Shown here: piece after piece, positions 46,205-56,503 of the stretch
Position numbering within the stretch: the stretch's first letter is position 1
Layout: the number at the start of each line of letters is the position of its first letter
Assembly: GCA_002633315.1 (NCBI GenBank)
Contig: NWBN01000007.1
Span: 55,883-119,882 of the forward strand
Length of the DNA stretch: 64,000 bases
Direction of reading: 5' to 3'
Origin: Bacteroidales bacterium Phil6
GTDB taxonomy: Bacteria > Bacteroidota > Bacteroidia > Bacteroidales > F082
Translations under genes and position numbers: made by a program
The notes under the pieces: generated by a model
Seen by the model: the letters and a program-made list of their open reading frames with translations, nothing else
The model's database searches: none
What the model was told of the DNA's origin: nothing

Positions 46205-48376
46205 TCACTCCGTTCTTTGTACATCTATAATATTACGCAACGATTTGATATTACGAATCAGAAGGTCCAACATCTCGGTATCTTTTACTTCCAGCAAAAA
46301 ACGTCCCTCAAAAAAACCATTCTTACTGTCAAGATTTGCATTAAGTATATTGACCTCCATCTGTTTAAATACACCTGTAATATCATTCAAGATTGCAAAA
46401 ACATCATAAGCAGTAACTCTAATATATGCCTTAGACAATCCGGATGAAGATGTATCCCAATTAATATCGATAACTCTATAAGGATATTGTTTCTTGATAG
46501 CTTTAAAATTACGGCAATCAGTCCTATGTACGGTAATACAACCGGCGACACTTACGAAACCTTTCACAGCATCGCCGGGTATTGGGTTACAGCATTTTGC
46601 CATTTTATATGCCATATCGCTCATATTACCATCGATAACAACAGATGTATCTCCGGCATTAGAAGATTTCTCTTTGACATCATGCTTCTCCACCTTCACG
46701 GTTTTGTTCTTCTCTTCAGCATAAGTCATCAATACACCTTTTAGCTGAAGCATATCTATTTTCTCCGTTGCTATCAGGTGAAACAATTCGAGTGATTTGT
46801 CAATATTATAGTATTTAAGAAGATAATTCAACAATTTATCGTCATAATTGATCTTCCAGTTTTTCAATTTACGATGAAAAATGGCACTGCCGAGTTCAGC
46901 CTCTTTCATCTCCTGATCTTTAAGATAGCGACGTATTCTGTTTTTCGCTCTTTCTGTTGTAGCAATAGACAGCCATTCCGGACGCGGAAACTGTTTCTTG
47001 TTAACTATGACCTCGACAGTATCGCCATTGGAAAGCACATAATGTATTGGGCGAATACGTTTGTTGATATAAGCACCATTACAATGCAACCCAACCTGAG
47101 TATGAATCTCAAATGCAAAATCCAACACTGTAGAACCCACCGGCAATTGTTTCACCTCATTTTGCGGTGTCAATACAAAAACCACATCAGACCTCACCTT
47201 GCGTTCCAATCTATCATCAGGCAGTTCGGTCAATTCTTTTTCTGTCTCCAGAACATCACGAATCTGGTTAAGCCAAGCATCAGTAGAATACGACTTGCCC
47301 CCTTTGTAATGCCAATGTGCTGCACAACCTCGTTCAGCAACATCATCCATACGTTGTGTTCTTATCTGAACCTCTATCCATCTGTCTGCATTTTTCACCG
47401 TGATATGCAAAGACTCATAACCTGTAATTTTAGGTTTAGTAACCCAATCACGCATACGACCCGGCTTAGGTTCATAAATATTGGTTACTAAAGAGAACAC
47501 CTTCCAACAGTCATCAATCTCCGACATAACATCGCTATTCTGTATTATTATGCGTATAGCAAAAAGATCATACACCTGATCAAGCGGCACATTTTGAGCT
47601 TTCATTTTGGCATATATGGATGGGATTGACTTAGTTCGCCATTTTATCACAGCTTCTATTCCTTCTTTATCCAATGCCTCACGAATCGGTTTCATAAAAG
47701 CTTCCATGAACACCTCTTGTTCAGCCTTTGATTCCTTGATACTTCGACTAATAAATTCAAATTCATCAGGATGTTCATATTTCATGACTCTTTCTTCGAA
47801 CTCCTGCTTAATGTTATACAAGCCCAAGCGATGCAATATAGGTATCACCAAATATTTGGCCTCTATATAATATTTGTTAAGACCATCCTCATTAAGTTCT
47901 CCCTGATTTCGCAAATAATACAAGTTATGCGCTATCATCAACATGATAACGCGAATATCTTCCGCCATGGAAAGAAACAGTCTTACGAACTTGTCCGGTT
48001 GAAGTGCAGCCTTCTCGGTATCGACCACAACCATTTTTTCATAGCCATCGACAATATTGGCGACCACATCTCCAAACTGTTCTTTTATTTCATCTATAGT
48101 AACACCAAAGCGCGTAATGCCATGAAAAAATGCAGCAGCCACCGATTTGCTGCGCAACCCCAACTCTGTACACACTATCTCAGCCACATCGATGACATGC
48201 AATATGGAAGGCTTTCCATTGTAACGATAGTCGCCATTACGCTTCGACAAGGCAAAACGAAATGCCTTTTCAATATACAACAGTCTTTCTTCAGATATGG
48301 AATATTTTATCGTATCGATAAAGCTATTATATCTCTTCTCTATTGTCTTTATCTCAGGCTCATTATAATTCTGCAT
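46205..48376 (-). CDS. RelA/SpoT homologue with degenerate hydrolase domain
   Basis: 723 residues. Domain order: HD (about 30-190), RelA/SpoT synthetase (about 220-370), TGS (about 390-450; FVLTPQNEVKQLPVGSTVLDFA), conserved-Cys region (AKCCNPIPGDAV) and ACT. The synthetase is intact: WRTKSIPSIYAKM, YDLFAIRI, PGRMRDWVTKPK, EVQIRTQRMDD, AHWHYKGG. In the HD domain the catalytic His-Asp is replaced by FFHGITRF, and the usual ADRLHN stretch reads AHNLYYLRN. Hydrolysis is probably lost, leaving a RelA-like (p)ppGpp synthetase. It lies 8 nt after clpS. Confidence 0.88.
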   Translation of the reverse strand: MQNYNEPEIKTIEKRYNSFIDTIKYSISEERLLYIEKAFRFALSKRNGDYRYNGKPSILHVIDVAEIVCTELGLRSKSVAAAFFHGITRFGVTIDEIKEQFGDVVANIVDGYEKMVVVDTEKAALQPDKFVRLFLSMAEDIRVIMLMIAHNLYYLRNQGELNEDGLNKYYIEAKYLVIPILHRLGLYNIKQEFEERVMKYEHPDEFEFISRSIKESKAEQEVFMEAFMKPIREALDKEGIEAVIKWRTKSIPSIYAKMKAQNVPLDQVYDLFAIRIIIQNSDVMSEIDDCWKVFSLVTNIYEPKPGRMRDWVTKPKITGYESLHITVKNADRWIEVQIRTQRMDDVAERGCAAHWHYKGGKSYSTDAWLNQIRDVLETEKELTELPDDRLERKVRSDVVFVLTPQNEVKQLPVGSTVLDFAFEIHTQVGLHCNGAYINKRIRPIHYVLSNGDTVEVIVNKKQFPRPEWLSIATTERAKNRIRRYLKDQEMKEAELGSAIFHRKLKNWKINYDDKLLNYLLKYYNIDKSLELFHLIATEKIDMLQLKGVLMTYAEEKNKTVKVEKHDVKEKSSNAGDTSVVIDGNMSDMAYKMAKCCNPIPGDAVKGFVSVAGCITVHRTDCRNFKAIKKQYPYRVIDINWDTSSSGLSKAYIRVTAYDVFAILNDITGVFKQMEVNILNANLDSKNGFFEGRFLLEVKDTEMLDLLIRNIKSLRNIIDVQRTE

Positions 48377-48384
48377 AGCTATTG

Positions 48385-48660
48385 TTATTGTATCTTGGCA
48401 TACAGATGATGATTCAATAAACTAACATAGAATGGTTCAAGATAATCGAATGTACCGGATTTGACAATACATTTACCTTTGTAATGGGTAATCCAGGCAC
48501 AAGTCTCGGCCTGTTCATAAGTATGATCGCATACTTCGACAAGAGTTTCAATCACATAATCAAAAGTATTAATATCATCGTTGATGAGTAAGAGATACTT
48601 GTTCTCTTCCACTACTGTATCTGTAGAATAATCATTCAAATATTGTCCTTCTCGTTCCAT
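48385..48660 (-). CDS. clpS: ATP-dependent Clp protease adaptor ClpS
   Basis: 91 residues. The ClpS core YLLLINDDINTFDYVIETLVEVCDHT contains the N-D-D-x-N-T/S region that binds N-degron residues, followed by AWITHYKGKCIVKSG. ClpS delivers N-end-rule substrates to ClpAP/ClpCP. The start at 48660 (MEREG) lies 12 nt after a -7 box, so the longer frame to 48717 is excluded. Same transcript as the RSH gene. Confidence 0.9.
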   Translation of the reverse strand: MEREGQYLNDYSTDTVVEENKYLLLINDDINTFDYVIETLVEVCDHTYEQAETCAWITHYKGKCIVKSGTFDYLEPFYVSLLNHHLYAKIQ

Positions 48661-48671
48661 TTTCTTTTTTG

Positions 48672-48679
48672 CAAAGATA
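48672..48679 (-). promoter_or_regulatory. -7 box of the clpS-rsh operon
   Basis: TATCTTTG on the minus strand followed by GC, the commonest form in this window. Confidence 0.65.
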
Positions 48680-48965
48680 ACAAATTCCTTAACAAAAATA
48701 AACCTTAAAATATTCATAAAAATAACTCATTTTGATTTAAAATAGTATCAATACATGAAAATATTTCAAAAAGAACAATAAAAAAATGCCATGACCCGTT
48801 TTTTTTAAATATCAGAGAACGAAATAAATCAAGGTCTTTTTTGCTTTTTATTAAAACCACAAATGAATAAATTTTACTTCTTTCATAAGTTTTCAATAAA
48901 AACATTAAATTTGCCCTGTTTAATTCATCATTCTAAATATTGAGATAGAAGGTATCTGTTTTTTA
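48680..48965. other. Divergent intergenic region
   Basis: AT-rich, non-coding. TAAATTTG at 48906-48913 fits the -7 consensus and probably starts the polysaccharide operon. Confidence 0.45.
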
Positions 48966-50489
48966 ATGAATAATCGTTTTTTAAAAAATATTATCTTTTT
49001 GTTGTTTGTCAACTTGTTGATAAAGCCGTTTTGGATACTCGGTATAGACCGAGGTGTACAAAATACCGTTGGCGACACCTCGTATGGTATGTTTTTGGCT
49101 CTCAGCAACTTTTCATATCTTTTCTATATCATTTTAGATATGGGACTAACGAACTTCAACAACAGGAATATTGCACAGAACCACCAACTGCTTTCCAAAC
49201 ATTTTATCGGTATTTCTCAGGCAAAATTATTTTTGTCTTTATTATATTTCATCGTAATATTCTTTTTGGGATGGATAATAGGATATAATGCAGAACAAAT
49301 GAAACTGCTCGCCATTGTTGGAATCAATCAGATGTTGTTGTCGTTTATTTTATATTTAAGGTCCAATATTTCAGCGTTGTTACTTTTCAAGACCGACAGC
49401 ATCTTATCGGTACTCGACAGAATATTGATGATACTCATCTGCGGATTCTTGCTATGGTCCGGCCTATTCCCGAGCAAAGATTTCAACATTTACTGGTATG
49501 TATATTCTCAGACAGTATCATATTTGATAACCATGGCGATAGCTCTCTTTATTGTATTGCGCCACACAAAAAAATTGACATTCAGGTTCAATCTGCCATT
49601 TATCATAGTAATAATAAGAAAAAGTCTTCCTTATGCCTTATTAATACTTCTTATGTCATTCTATTTCAGGCTTGAACCTGTATTAATAGAAAGAATACTT
49701 CCAACAGACATCGCATCATATCAAGTTGGAATCTTCGCCAGAGCTTACAGATTGTTCGATGCCGGAAACAATATCACCAATTTGTTCAATGTCATCCTTT
49801 TGCCATTGTTTGCCACGATGATAAAACAAGAAGAAGATGTACATGGTCTTGTCAAACAATCACTTGGACTTATTATCTCAATGACAGCTCTTATCAGCGT
49901 GCTATGTATATTTTACAGCAAAGACATCATGCATATTTTATATGGAATGCAAGATTACGAGACCGTAGAAGTATTCAATAAACGTATCGAAGAGTCATCC
50001 CATATTTTCCAAGTCCTGATGACGAGTTTTGTATTCATATCAATATCATATATTTTCAACACATTACTCACAGCCAACGGCAGCCTGAGAATCCTTAACA
50101 TTGTAGCAGCATCTGCAGTGTTGATCAATATTGTGCTGAATTTCATATTCATACCCAACTTCAAGGCAATAGGAGCCGCATATACAAGTCTTTGCGTACA
50201 CGGTACAGCATGTGTCATTCAGTATTATATAGCGAAAAACAAATTCTCTCTCAAGATTAATTTATACTTCTGGATTAGAGTCTTGATTTATATTGTCGGT
50301 ATTATCAGTGCAACATTCGTCACTACAAAATTAAATCTTACATGGTATTTTTCCTTCTTGATAGCATTAATAGCAGGTGTCGGGTTGGCTGCGATAACCA
50401 GGCTGTTAGATTTAAAAGACTTAAAAGAGATGCTTTCCTCCTCATTGGCCAAAAGATCAAATAACACAAAAAAGCAACAAAATTATTGA
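48966..50489 (+). CDS. Polysaccharide flippase (Wzx/MurJ-like)
   Basis: 507 residues with about twelve membrane segments. The N-terminal LKNIIFLLFVNLLIKPFWIL and GIDRGVQNTVGDTSYGMFLA are typical of Wzx-type O-antigen/exopolysaccharide flippases. It would move undecaprenyl-linked repeat units across the inner membrane. It is followed by two chain-length regulators and an O-antigen ligase-like protein, so it belongs to a surface polysaccharide system. Glycosyltransferases are not in this window. Confidence 0.85.
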   Translation: MNNRFLKNIIFLLFVNLLIKPFWILGIDRGVQNTVGDTSYGMFLALSNFSYLFYIILDMGLTNFNNRNIAQNHQLLSKHFIGISQAKLFLSLLYFIVIFFLGWIIGYNAEQMKLLAIVGINQMLLSFILYLRSNISALLLFKTDSILSVLDRILMILICGFLLWSGLFPSKDFNIYWYVYSQTVSYLITMAIALFIVLRHTKKLTFRFNLPFIIVIIRKSLPYALLILLMSFYFRLEPVLIERILPTDIASYQVGIFARAYRLFDAGNNITNLFNVILLPLFATMIKQEEDVHGLVKQSLGLIISMTALISVLCIFYSKDIMHILYGMQDYETVEVFNKRIEESSHIFQVLMTSFVFISISYIFNTLLTANGSLRILNIVAASAVLINIVLNFIFIPNFKAIGAAYTSLCVHGTACVIQYYIAKNKFSLKINLYFWIRVLIYIVGIISATFVTTKLNLTWYFSFLIALIAGVGLAAITRLLDLKDLKEMLSSSLAKRSNNTKKQQNY

Positions 50490-50542
50490 CCATATCATAA
50501 AATTTACTAATTTTGAGCGTTTTTTTACGAGAATCCGGGAAG

Positions 50543-51538
50543 ATGGAATTTTTTAACACAAAGAGTATAGTAAAATTGATAATAAAGTATAAAATCAGCA
50601 TACTTGTAATAGTTGTAGTTGCAGGATTACTTGCTGTTGTTTTTTCTTCTAAACATTTTATCACACCTCTGTATAAATCCACGGTAATTTTATATCCCAC
50701 CACGACATATTCCGTATCTAAAGCAATAATGAATACCAATGAACTCATCTATGTCGATCCTCTTGAAATAGGTGAGGATGCCCAAACAGACCAAATGATA
50801 CAGATACTGAATTCCAATATTATACGTTCTAAAATAGTTGATAAATTCAATCTTTTCGAGCACTATGGATTATCATCTGATAAAAAACACGTAAAACATA
50901 AAATGAACAAACAGTTGGACAGTAAGATCAGGATTCGCCGAACTGAATACAACGCTGTAAAAATCTCGGTGTTGGATAGCGACCCTCAATATGCTGCAGA
51001 TATTGCAAATGAGATGGCAGCTCTCTTTGACACCACTTTATACGAATTCCAAAGGGACATAACTGCAAAAGCATTGGAAATAGTTGAAAATGAATATAAT
51101 ACAATAAAAGATAATATAAGCAAACTTCAGGATTCTCTACATAGTCTTGCAAAAAATGGTATTTATGACTATGATTTACAAATAGAATCTCTTAATAATC
51201 AACTTGCTGCAGAAATAACAAAAGGAAACAAAAACGGTGTAAATAACATAAAAAAAGAGATAAATGACATCGTGCCTTATGCCGGTATTGTCAACAGAAT
51301 AAAGAAAGAAATTCAGGAACAAGAAGATGCTTTGGCAATAATCAAGACCAAATATGATGATGCAAGGATAAATGCTACACAAAGTATTCCGCATAAATTT
51401 GTAATAGCATCTGCCACTCCCGACGACAAGCAGGCATTCCCATGTCGTATAGTCATAGTTTTGGTAACCATGTTATCTACATTCATAGTTTTGCTTTTCT
51501 CATTAATATTTATTGAACGTATTTACAGAACAAAATAA
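50543..51538 (+). CDS. Wzz-type chain-length determinant, first copy
   Basis: 331 residues. A membrane segment after the start (about 12-35), a PLYKSTVILYPTT motif as in the second copy, a long coiled-coil periplasmic region and a C-terminal membrane segment (FIVLLFSLIFIERIY). The proline-containing pre-TM2 stretch (PDDKQAFPCRIVIVL) is typical of Wzz. It sets polymer length with Wzy. ATG 50543 is preferred over a start 30 nt upstream. No tyrosine-kinase domain is fused. Confidence 0.82.
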   Translation: MEFFNTKSIVKLIIKYKISILVIVVVAGLLAVVFSSKHFITPLYKSTVILYPTTTYSVSKAIMNTNELIYVDPLEIGEDAQTDQMIQILNSNIIRSKIVDKFNLFEHYGLSSDKKHVKHKMNKQLDSKIRIRRTEYNAVKISVLDSDPQYAADIANEMAALFDTTLYEFQRDITAKALEIVENEYNTIKDNISKLQDSLHSLAKNGIYDYDLQIESLNNQLAAEITKGNKNGVNNIKKEINDIVPYAGIVNRIKKEIQEQEDALAIIKTKYDDARINATQSIPHKFVIASATPDDKQAFPCRIVIVLVTMLSTFIVLLFSLIFIERIYRTK

Positions 51539-51546
51539 TTTAAGTA

Positions 51547-52503
51547 ATGGACAAGTATTTCGACAACACTCCACTGATTCGGGTAATCTACAAATGGAAA
51601 TGGCACATAATAATAATAACTGTTATTGCTGCAATTTTGGGAGCCATATTTTCCGGTCCAAGATTTATAACACCGCTTTATAAATCGGAAGCAATATTAT
51701 ACCCCAGCAATGTATCGGCATATTCCGATGAAACTTTTTCGGAACAAATGCTTCAGATTTTGCAATCAAACGAAATCATGGACTCTTTAGTTGAGAATTT
51801 CAATCTTCTCGAACATTACGGAATATCAAAAGAATATAAATACTGGAAAACAGTACTCATAGACGAATACAGAAATAAAGTGACAATAACGAAGACACCT
51901 TACGATGCCGTTAGCATAAAAGTAATGGATAAAGATCCTCAATATGCCTGCGACATGGTCAACGATATTATCCGTCTTTACGACCAAAAAGTCGGTACTA
52001 TGCACAAAATAAAAAGATTGGAAGTTGTCAACATGTATAAACGACAGTTGCTGGAAAAAGATAGATACCTTGACTCATTAAGGAACAGACTTACAGAGAT
52101 TGCGACAGAATACGGTATTGTCAGTGTTGAAGAACAATCAAGAGAGATAGCAAAGGGTTATTTGAAGACTTCGGACAATAACAGAGTCGTCAACAATGAC
52201 GGAGTCGAATCATTGAAATCCAACATGGAAAAATATGCTTCTGAAGTGACAACATTGAATGAACTGATAAAAGCAGAAAGTAAAACATACAGTACAGCTA
52301 AATTGGATTATGAGCAAGAGTTAAGATTCTACAACGCAGATATGACATTTTCCAACATTGTAAGCGAGCCGTATGTTGCAGACAAAAAATCATTTCCAAT
52401 CAGATGGATTGTTGTAGCAATAAGTGCATTATCGGCATGTGTATTGTCTATGGTAGTAGTATTCATCATAGAAAACAGAAAAGCTTTGTTTAAACAAAAA
52501 TAA
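51547..52503 (+). CDS. Wzz-type chain-length determinant, second copy
   Basis: 318 residues, paralogous to the preceding gene (shared FITPLYKSEAILYPS, NLLEHYGISKEYKYW, DPQYACDMVNDI). TM1 at about 15-35, coiled coil, then the PIRWIVVAISALSACVLSMVV segment as TM2. It starts 8 nt after the first copy stops, so the two probably form one oligomeric ring or mixed complex. Confidence 0.85.
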   Translation: MDKYFDNTPLIRVIYKWKWHIIIITVIAAILGAIFSGPRFITPLYKSEAILYPSNVSAYSDETFSEQMLQILQSNEIMDSLVENFNLLEHYGISKEYKYWKTVLIDEYRNKVTITKTPYDAVSIKVMDKDPQYACDMVNDIIRLYDQKVGTMHKIKRLEVVNMYKRQLLEKDRYLDSLRNRLTEIATEYGIVSVEEQSREIAKGYLKTSDNNRVVNNDGVESLKSNMEKYASEVTTLNELIKAESKTYSTAKLDYEQELRFYNADMTFSNIVSEPYVADKKSFPIRWIVVAISALSACVLSMVVVFIIENRKALFKQK

Positions 52504-52512
52504 TTATTTGCT

Positions 52513-53949
52513 TTGTCCAAGACCGTCAAAACCGCAATACTTTATCTTATAGCAGCAATTTTTGTTGCCATAGGGTTGTATTTTGTGGTACATAAAAACA
52601 ATTATATTTTTTTCGCACTGCCTGCAGTTTTAGGAATATTGTTACTTTACATTTTCTCACTTGATAAAGTATTGTTGCTAATTGCTTTTGTAACGCCTTT
52701 ATCCATTAATATGGAAGATTCGGGACTTGCACTTTCCCTACCTGCCGAACCCATGTTGTTCGGTGTTTTGATAATCTTCCTTGCTAAATTACTTTATGAA
52801 GGAAAGTTTGACAATAAAATAGCATCGCATCCAATATCCATTATCATTTATGCAATGTTCACCTGGATGATATTCACTACTATTACGAGCGAAATACCCT
52901 TAGTATCGATAAAATACATCATATCAAGATTATGGTTCATTGCACCTGCATATTTTTTGTGTGCAGTCTTTTTCAAAGACATCAAAAACATAAACCGTTT
53001 TGTATGGTTTTATATTGCAGGTTTGATTATTGTCATAATTTATACTACAATACATCACTTTTTAAATGATTTCAGCGGTCAATCTGCACATTGGGTTATG
53101 AAGCCATTTTACAATGATCACACTGCATACGGAGCAGCATTGGCCATATATATTGTATTCTGCGCAGCATATATCATTTATCCAAAAATTAATAGAGCAA
53201 AAAGAACTACTGCATTTGTTGCATTCGTATTACTGTCTGTAGCAATAATATTATCATTTTGCAGGGCCTCCTGGCTTAGCATAGTAGCAATGACAGGAGT
53301 ATTAGTATGTGTTCTTTTAAAGATAAAATTCAGATGGATTTTTATTGCTGCAGTCATTATGATAGGTCTGTTTTTCACCTTTCAACATCAGATATCTATC
53401 ATACTCGAGCGTAATGACCAAGATGCAAAAGGCAATATCGTTGAACACATACAATCCATATCCAATATATCTACAGATGCTTCTAATTTGGAACGTATCA
53501 ACAGATGGAATTCAGCAATACGCTTGTTTCAGGAGAGACCTGTTTTCGGTTGGGGACCCGGAACATATCAATTTGTATATGCACCGTATCAGTTATCCAA
53601 AAACAGAACCATTATAAGTACTAATGCCGGTGATGGAGGTAATGCTCACAGCGAGTACATAGGCGCCCTTGCCGAGATGGGAATTATAGGCTCCTTATTG
53701 GTTGTCGCTTTAGTCATAGTAGGTGTATATAAAGGTCTTACCACATACAAAAGAGCAAAAAACAAAGAGTCGAAAATACTTGTACTTGCCGCCACTTTGG
53801 CAATCATCGGATACTTCACTCACGGTGTCTTGAACAATTTCCTCGATACAGACAAACTTTCAATACCTATATGGAGTTGTTTTGCCATCATTACGGCAAT
53901 AGATTTGTTCCATGCAGATAAAAAAGACGTATCCGAAATTACCGAGTAA
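52513..53949 (+). CDS. O-antigen ligase/polymerase-like membrane protein
   Basis: 478 residues with about ten membrane segments and a large periplasmic loop (about 300-390), including GWGPGTYQFVYAPYQ and GNAHSEYIGALAEMG, the Wzy_C signature. The start is TTG: no ATG is available near the N-terminus and the frame opens 9 nt after the second Wzz stop. Either joins O-antigen to lipid A core or polymerises repeat units. The 3' end overlaps the convergent FKBP gene by 11 bp. Confidence 0.82.
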   Translation: MSKTVKTAILYLIAAIFVAIGLYFVVHKNNYIFFALPAVLGILLLYIFSLDKVLLLIAFVTPLSINMEDSGLALSLPAEPMLFGVLIIFLAKLLYEGKFDNKIASHPISIIIYAMFTWMIFTTITSEIPLVSIKYIISRLWFIAPAYFLCAVFFKDIKNINRFVWFYIAGLIIVIIYTTIHHFLNDFSGQSAHWVMKPFYNDHTAYGAALAIYIVFCAAYIIYPKINRAKRTTAFVAFVLLSVAIILSFCRASWLSIVAMTGVLVCVLLKIKFRWIFIAAVIMIGLFFTFQHQISIILERNDQDAKGNIVEHIQSISNISTDASNLERINRWNSAIRLFQERPVFGWGPGTYQFVYAPYQLSKNRTIISTNAGDGGNAHSEYIGALAEMGIIGSLLVVALVIVGVYKGLTTYKRAKNKESKILVLAATLAIIGYFTHGVLNNFLDTDKLSIPIWSCFAIITAIDLFHADKKDVSEITE

Positions 53950-55258
53950 CAGCAACAAGTTCTATATCAAAAATAACAGTAGAATTTCCGGGAAGTTTTT
54001 CATCTATAGCTATATCACCGAATCCTATTTGCGAAGGAACTATTACCCTGGCCTTTCCTCCAACTTTCATCATTGTCACTGCCTCTTCTATTCCGGGTAC
54101 CATTTCATTATAACCTAATACAAACTTCATTGGTTTCCCCGAGTCATAACTCGATTCAATAATTTTATCCTCAATATTATACATTATATAATGTATTGAC
54201 ACTATATCACCCTTAAAAACAGACTCGCCATCACCCTTCTTTTGTTCCAAGAAATATAAACCGCTTTCAGTAGGTTCAACGGCAATATTATGCGATTTGA
54301 CATAATCAGCTATTCTGCCAGGTTCCTCTGCGAGACGTTTCATATTGTCGGCATTTTCCTTTTCCAACATCATGTCGAGTTTATTCTCATATTCCTGTAT
54401 TGTCATAATATCATCAATTTTAATGACAAGATAAAATGAAGTATAAGGAAGAATAGCATTCCTTACTCCCACACTGTCAAAAGCTAAAGAAGAAGGAATG
54501 ACAAAAGTACCCTCACCTTTTTCCTTCAACATGCCAACAGCCTCGTTAAAACCCTTACCTAAAGCCATATCGTCGTATGCCATGGAAAAAGGCTCACCTT
54601 CAAGATAATCAATAATTGTATCACCATCCAAAGTAGAAAGCATAAAATTGACATTTATGACATCTTCAGAAGTCACTGCACGGCCATTACCCTGTTTTAT
54701 GTCAATAACAATAAGGCCATTATCAGTAACAGTATAGTCCGGATTGGAATAATAAGGCGACAAAAGGACATCATCTCTTTCTTTCATTATTGCCACTTCT
54801 TTTCTATACTCTTCCTCAACTTCTTTTTTTGTCAATACCTTATTCAACTTCATATCGACATACATTACAGTTTTGGGAGAAATATACTCAGGCAAAGGTT
54901 CTCCGAGCGCTTTTTCGAACAAAGAGTCTATTCTGAAAGCAACAGTTGCGGAATCACCTTCTCTCATATTTAAAAGACCTGACATCATATCGCCTACAAA
55001 AGAAGGTTCCATTATCTCGACAGAAACACTTTCACCATAATCTACAAAAGAGTCAAACAACAGAGAATCACCAATTCTTTGAGTAATATCGACCAAAACG
55101 AAATCGCCCGTTTCCGGCTTTATGCCATTGCCTTTAGAATGGAATCGCATATATGCTCCATTATCCATTTTATCAAAGCCCGGATATTCATTCCTATTAC
55201 ATGACAACATCGCTGTCATACTGCATAACAGCAAAAAAACAAACCTTATTTTCTTCAT
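53939..55258 (-). CDS. FKBP-type prolyl isomerase lipoprotein, three domains
   Basis: About 439 residues. The lipoprotein signal ends LLLCSMTAMLSC. Three FKBP-like units follow. The first is degenerate (DYGESVSVEIMEPS, NMREGDSATVAF). The middle lacks the FD pair (DTIIDYLEGEPFSMAY). The third is fullest (ESSYDSGKPMKFVLGYNEMV, KARVIVPSQIGFGD). Mainly chaperone or weak PPIase activity is therefore likely. Start 55258 puts MKKIRF at the N-terminus. Last gene of the FKBP series, about 200 nt behind the previous one. Confidence 0.88.
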   Translation of the reverse strand: MKKIRFVFLLLCSMTAMLSCNRNEYPGFDKMDNGAYMRFHSKGNGIKPETGDFVLVDITQRIGDSLLFDSFVDYGESVSVEIMEPSFVGDMMSGLLNMREGDSATVAFRIDSLFEKALGEPLPEYISPKTVMYVDMKLNKVLTKKEVEEEYRKEVAIMKERDDVLLSPYYSNPDYTVTDNGLIVIDIKQGNGRAVTSEDVINVNFMLSTLDGDTIIDYLEGEPFSMAYDDMALGKGFNEAVGMLKEKGEGTFVIPSSLAFDSVGVRNAILPYTSFYLVIKIDDIMTIQEYENKLDMMLEKENADNMKRLAEEPGRIADYVKSHNIAVEPTESGLYFLEQKKGDGESVFKGDIVSIHYIMYNIEDKIIESSYDSGKPMKFVLGYNEMVPGIEEAVTMMKVGGKARVIVPSQIGFGDIAIDEKLPGNSTVIFDIELVAVTR

Positions 55259-55457
55259 TTCATTCATTAAATTATAAAAACACTCCGGAAAATGTCTTCT
55301 TGAAACAAAAACCATAATCATTGTATCAACAATGTATTTGCTGTTGTCCGATAATAATTATCTGTAAAGACAAAAGAAATGACAGCATCAATCTTAATGA
55401 AATCTGCTTCAGTCAAAAAAGAGATCAATACAGCCGATCAGACAACAGCAAAGAACA

Positions 55458-56501
55458 TTATTTTGTTTTTCTATCAATATCAATCATTTCTATCTCATAG
55501 ATAAGATTTGCAAAAGGAGGAAGCCCATCAAACGACACTTGGCCGAAAGCGAGATGAGAAGGTACGAGGAATCTCATCACCGAGCCTTCTCTCATTCTCA
55601 AGAGGGCCTCATCAATACCACGAGGTATATCAGTTCCCAAGTCACCTACAGTCCATACAACAGGAGTATTATTAGTTCTTGTTGATTTATAGACAGTTCC
55701 ATCAAGTTGAGTAGCTGTATAATGAACAGTCACCACATCACCGGTACGAGCCGGTTCACCATAACCATCAAGAATAGGAATAACTATCAAACCTGACGCC
55801 AGAGGCTGTTGAGTTATATTATTGTCATGAACATAAACCATAAACTCATTCCGAGACTCTTCCGACAATGATTTCATTCTGTCATAGACACGTTTATTGA
55901 AATCAACACGATTCTCTTTAGACAAAATGCCAATATCGAAACGTATGACATCACCATCTCTCAACGGCTGTGGAGGGGTTTGTTTCATCATCAAGGAAAA
56001 TGTCTTGGCAGCAGGAACCACAAAAGAAGCAGAATCTCCGACGCGCATCATCTTAAGCCCCTCATAAAAATCACCATCAAATTTAGATTCCTCAATCGGA
56101 ATCTTGAAATTCTTTGGATATGATGATGTAGTAAACAACAAACGTTTGTTGAGATAATAATTCATCTCAACTTCGACAGCATCATTTTCTGTCAGCAGCT
56201 CACCTTCATTACCCTGACGATGAAACTTATACAACAAGCCTGTCGAAGTCTTTTCAAAATCGGAATAATCTTCATCGTTAGTGGGATTATATACTTGAGC
56301 CTCTTTCATCAATTCCCCTAAGTCAAGAACCTTGGGTTCTTCTGTCTCGCCATTTTGATTTTCCGATACACTCAAAGTGTCAACATTTTTATTCTCCTCA
56401 GAAACATTATTCTGTTTCCGGTTATTATTCTTACTGTCAGAACTATCAGTACAAGACAATAAAAACAAAAATGAAGCAACAATGATTAATAACTTACGCA
56501 T
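55458..56501 (-). CDS. FKBP-type prolyl isomerase lipoprotein, two domains
   Basis: 347 residues. The lipoprotein signal ends FLFLLSC. A Ser/Asn-rich linker precedes a degenerate first domain (LKMMRVGDSASFVVP). The second domain is TVHYTATQLDGTVYKSTRTN, IPRGIDEALLRMREG, PSHLAFGQVSFDGLPP. The aromatic FD active-site pair is replaced by YK, so catalysis is doubtful. It starts 2 nt after the upstream FKBP gene ends. Confidence 0.87.
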   Translation of the reverse strand: MRKLLIIVASFLFLLSCTDSSDSKNNNRKQNNVSEENKNVDTLSVSENQNGETEEPKVLDLGELMKEAQVYNPTNDEDYSDFEKTSTGLLYKFHRQGNEGELLTENDAVEVEMNYYLNKRLLFTTSSYPKNFKIPIEESKFDGDFYEGLKMMRVGDSASFVVPAAKTFSLMMKQTPPQPLRDGDVIRFDIGILSKENRVDFNKRVYDRMKSLSEESRNEFMVYVHDNNITQQPLASGLIVIPILDGYGEPARTGDVVTVHYTATQLDGTVYKSTRTNNTPVVWTVGDLGTDIPRGIDEALLRMREGSVMRFLVPSHLAFGQVSFDGLPPFANLIYEIEMIDIDRKTK

Positions 56502-56503
56502 AA

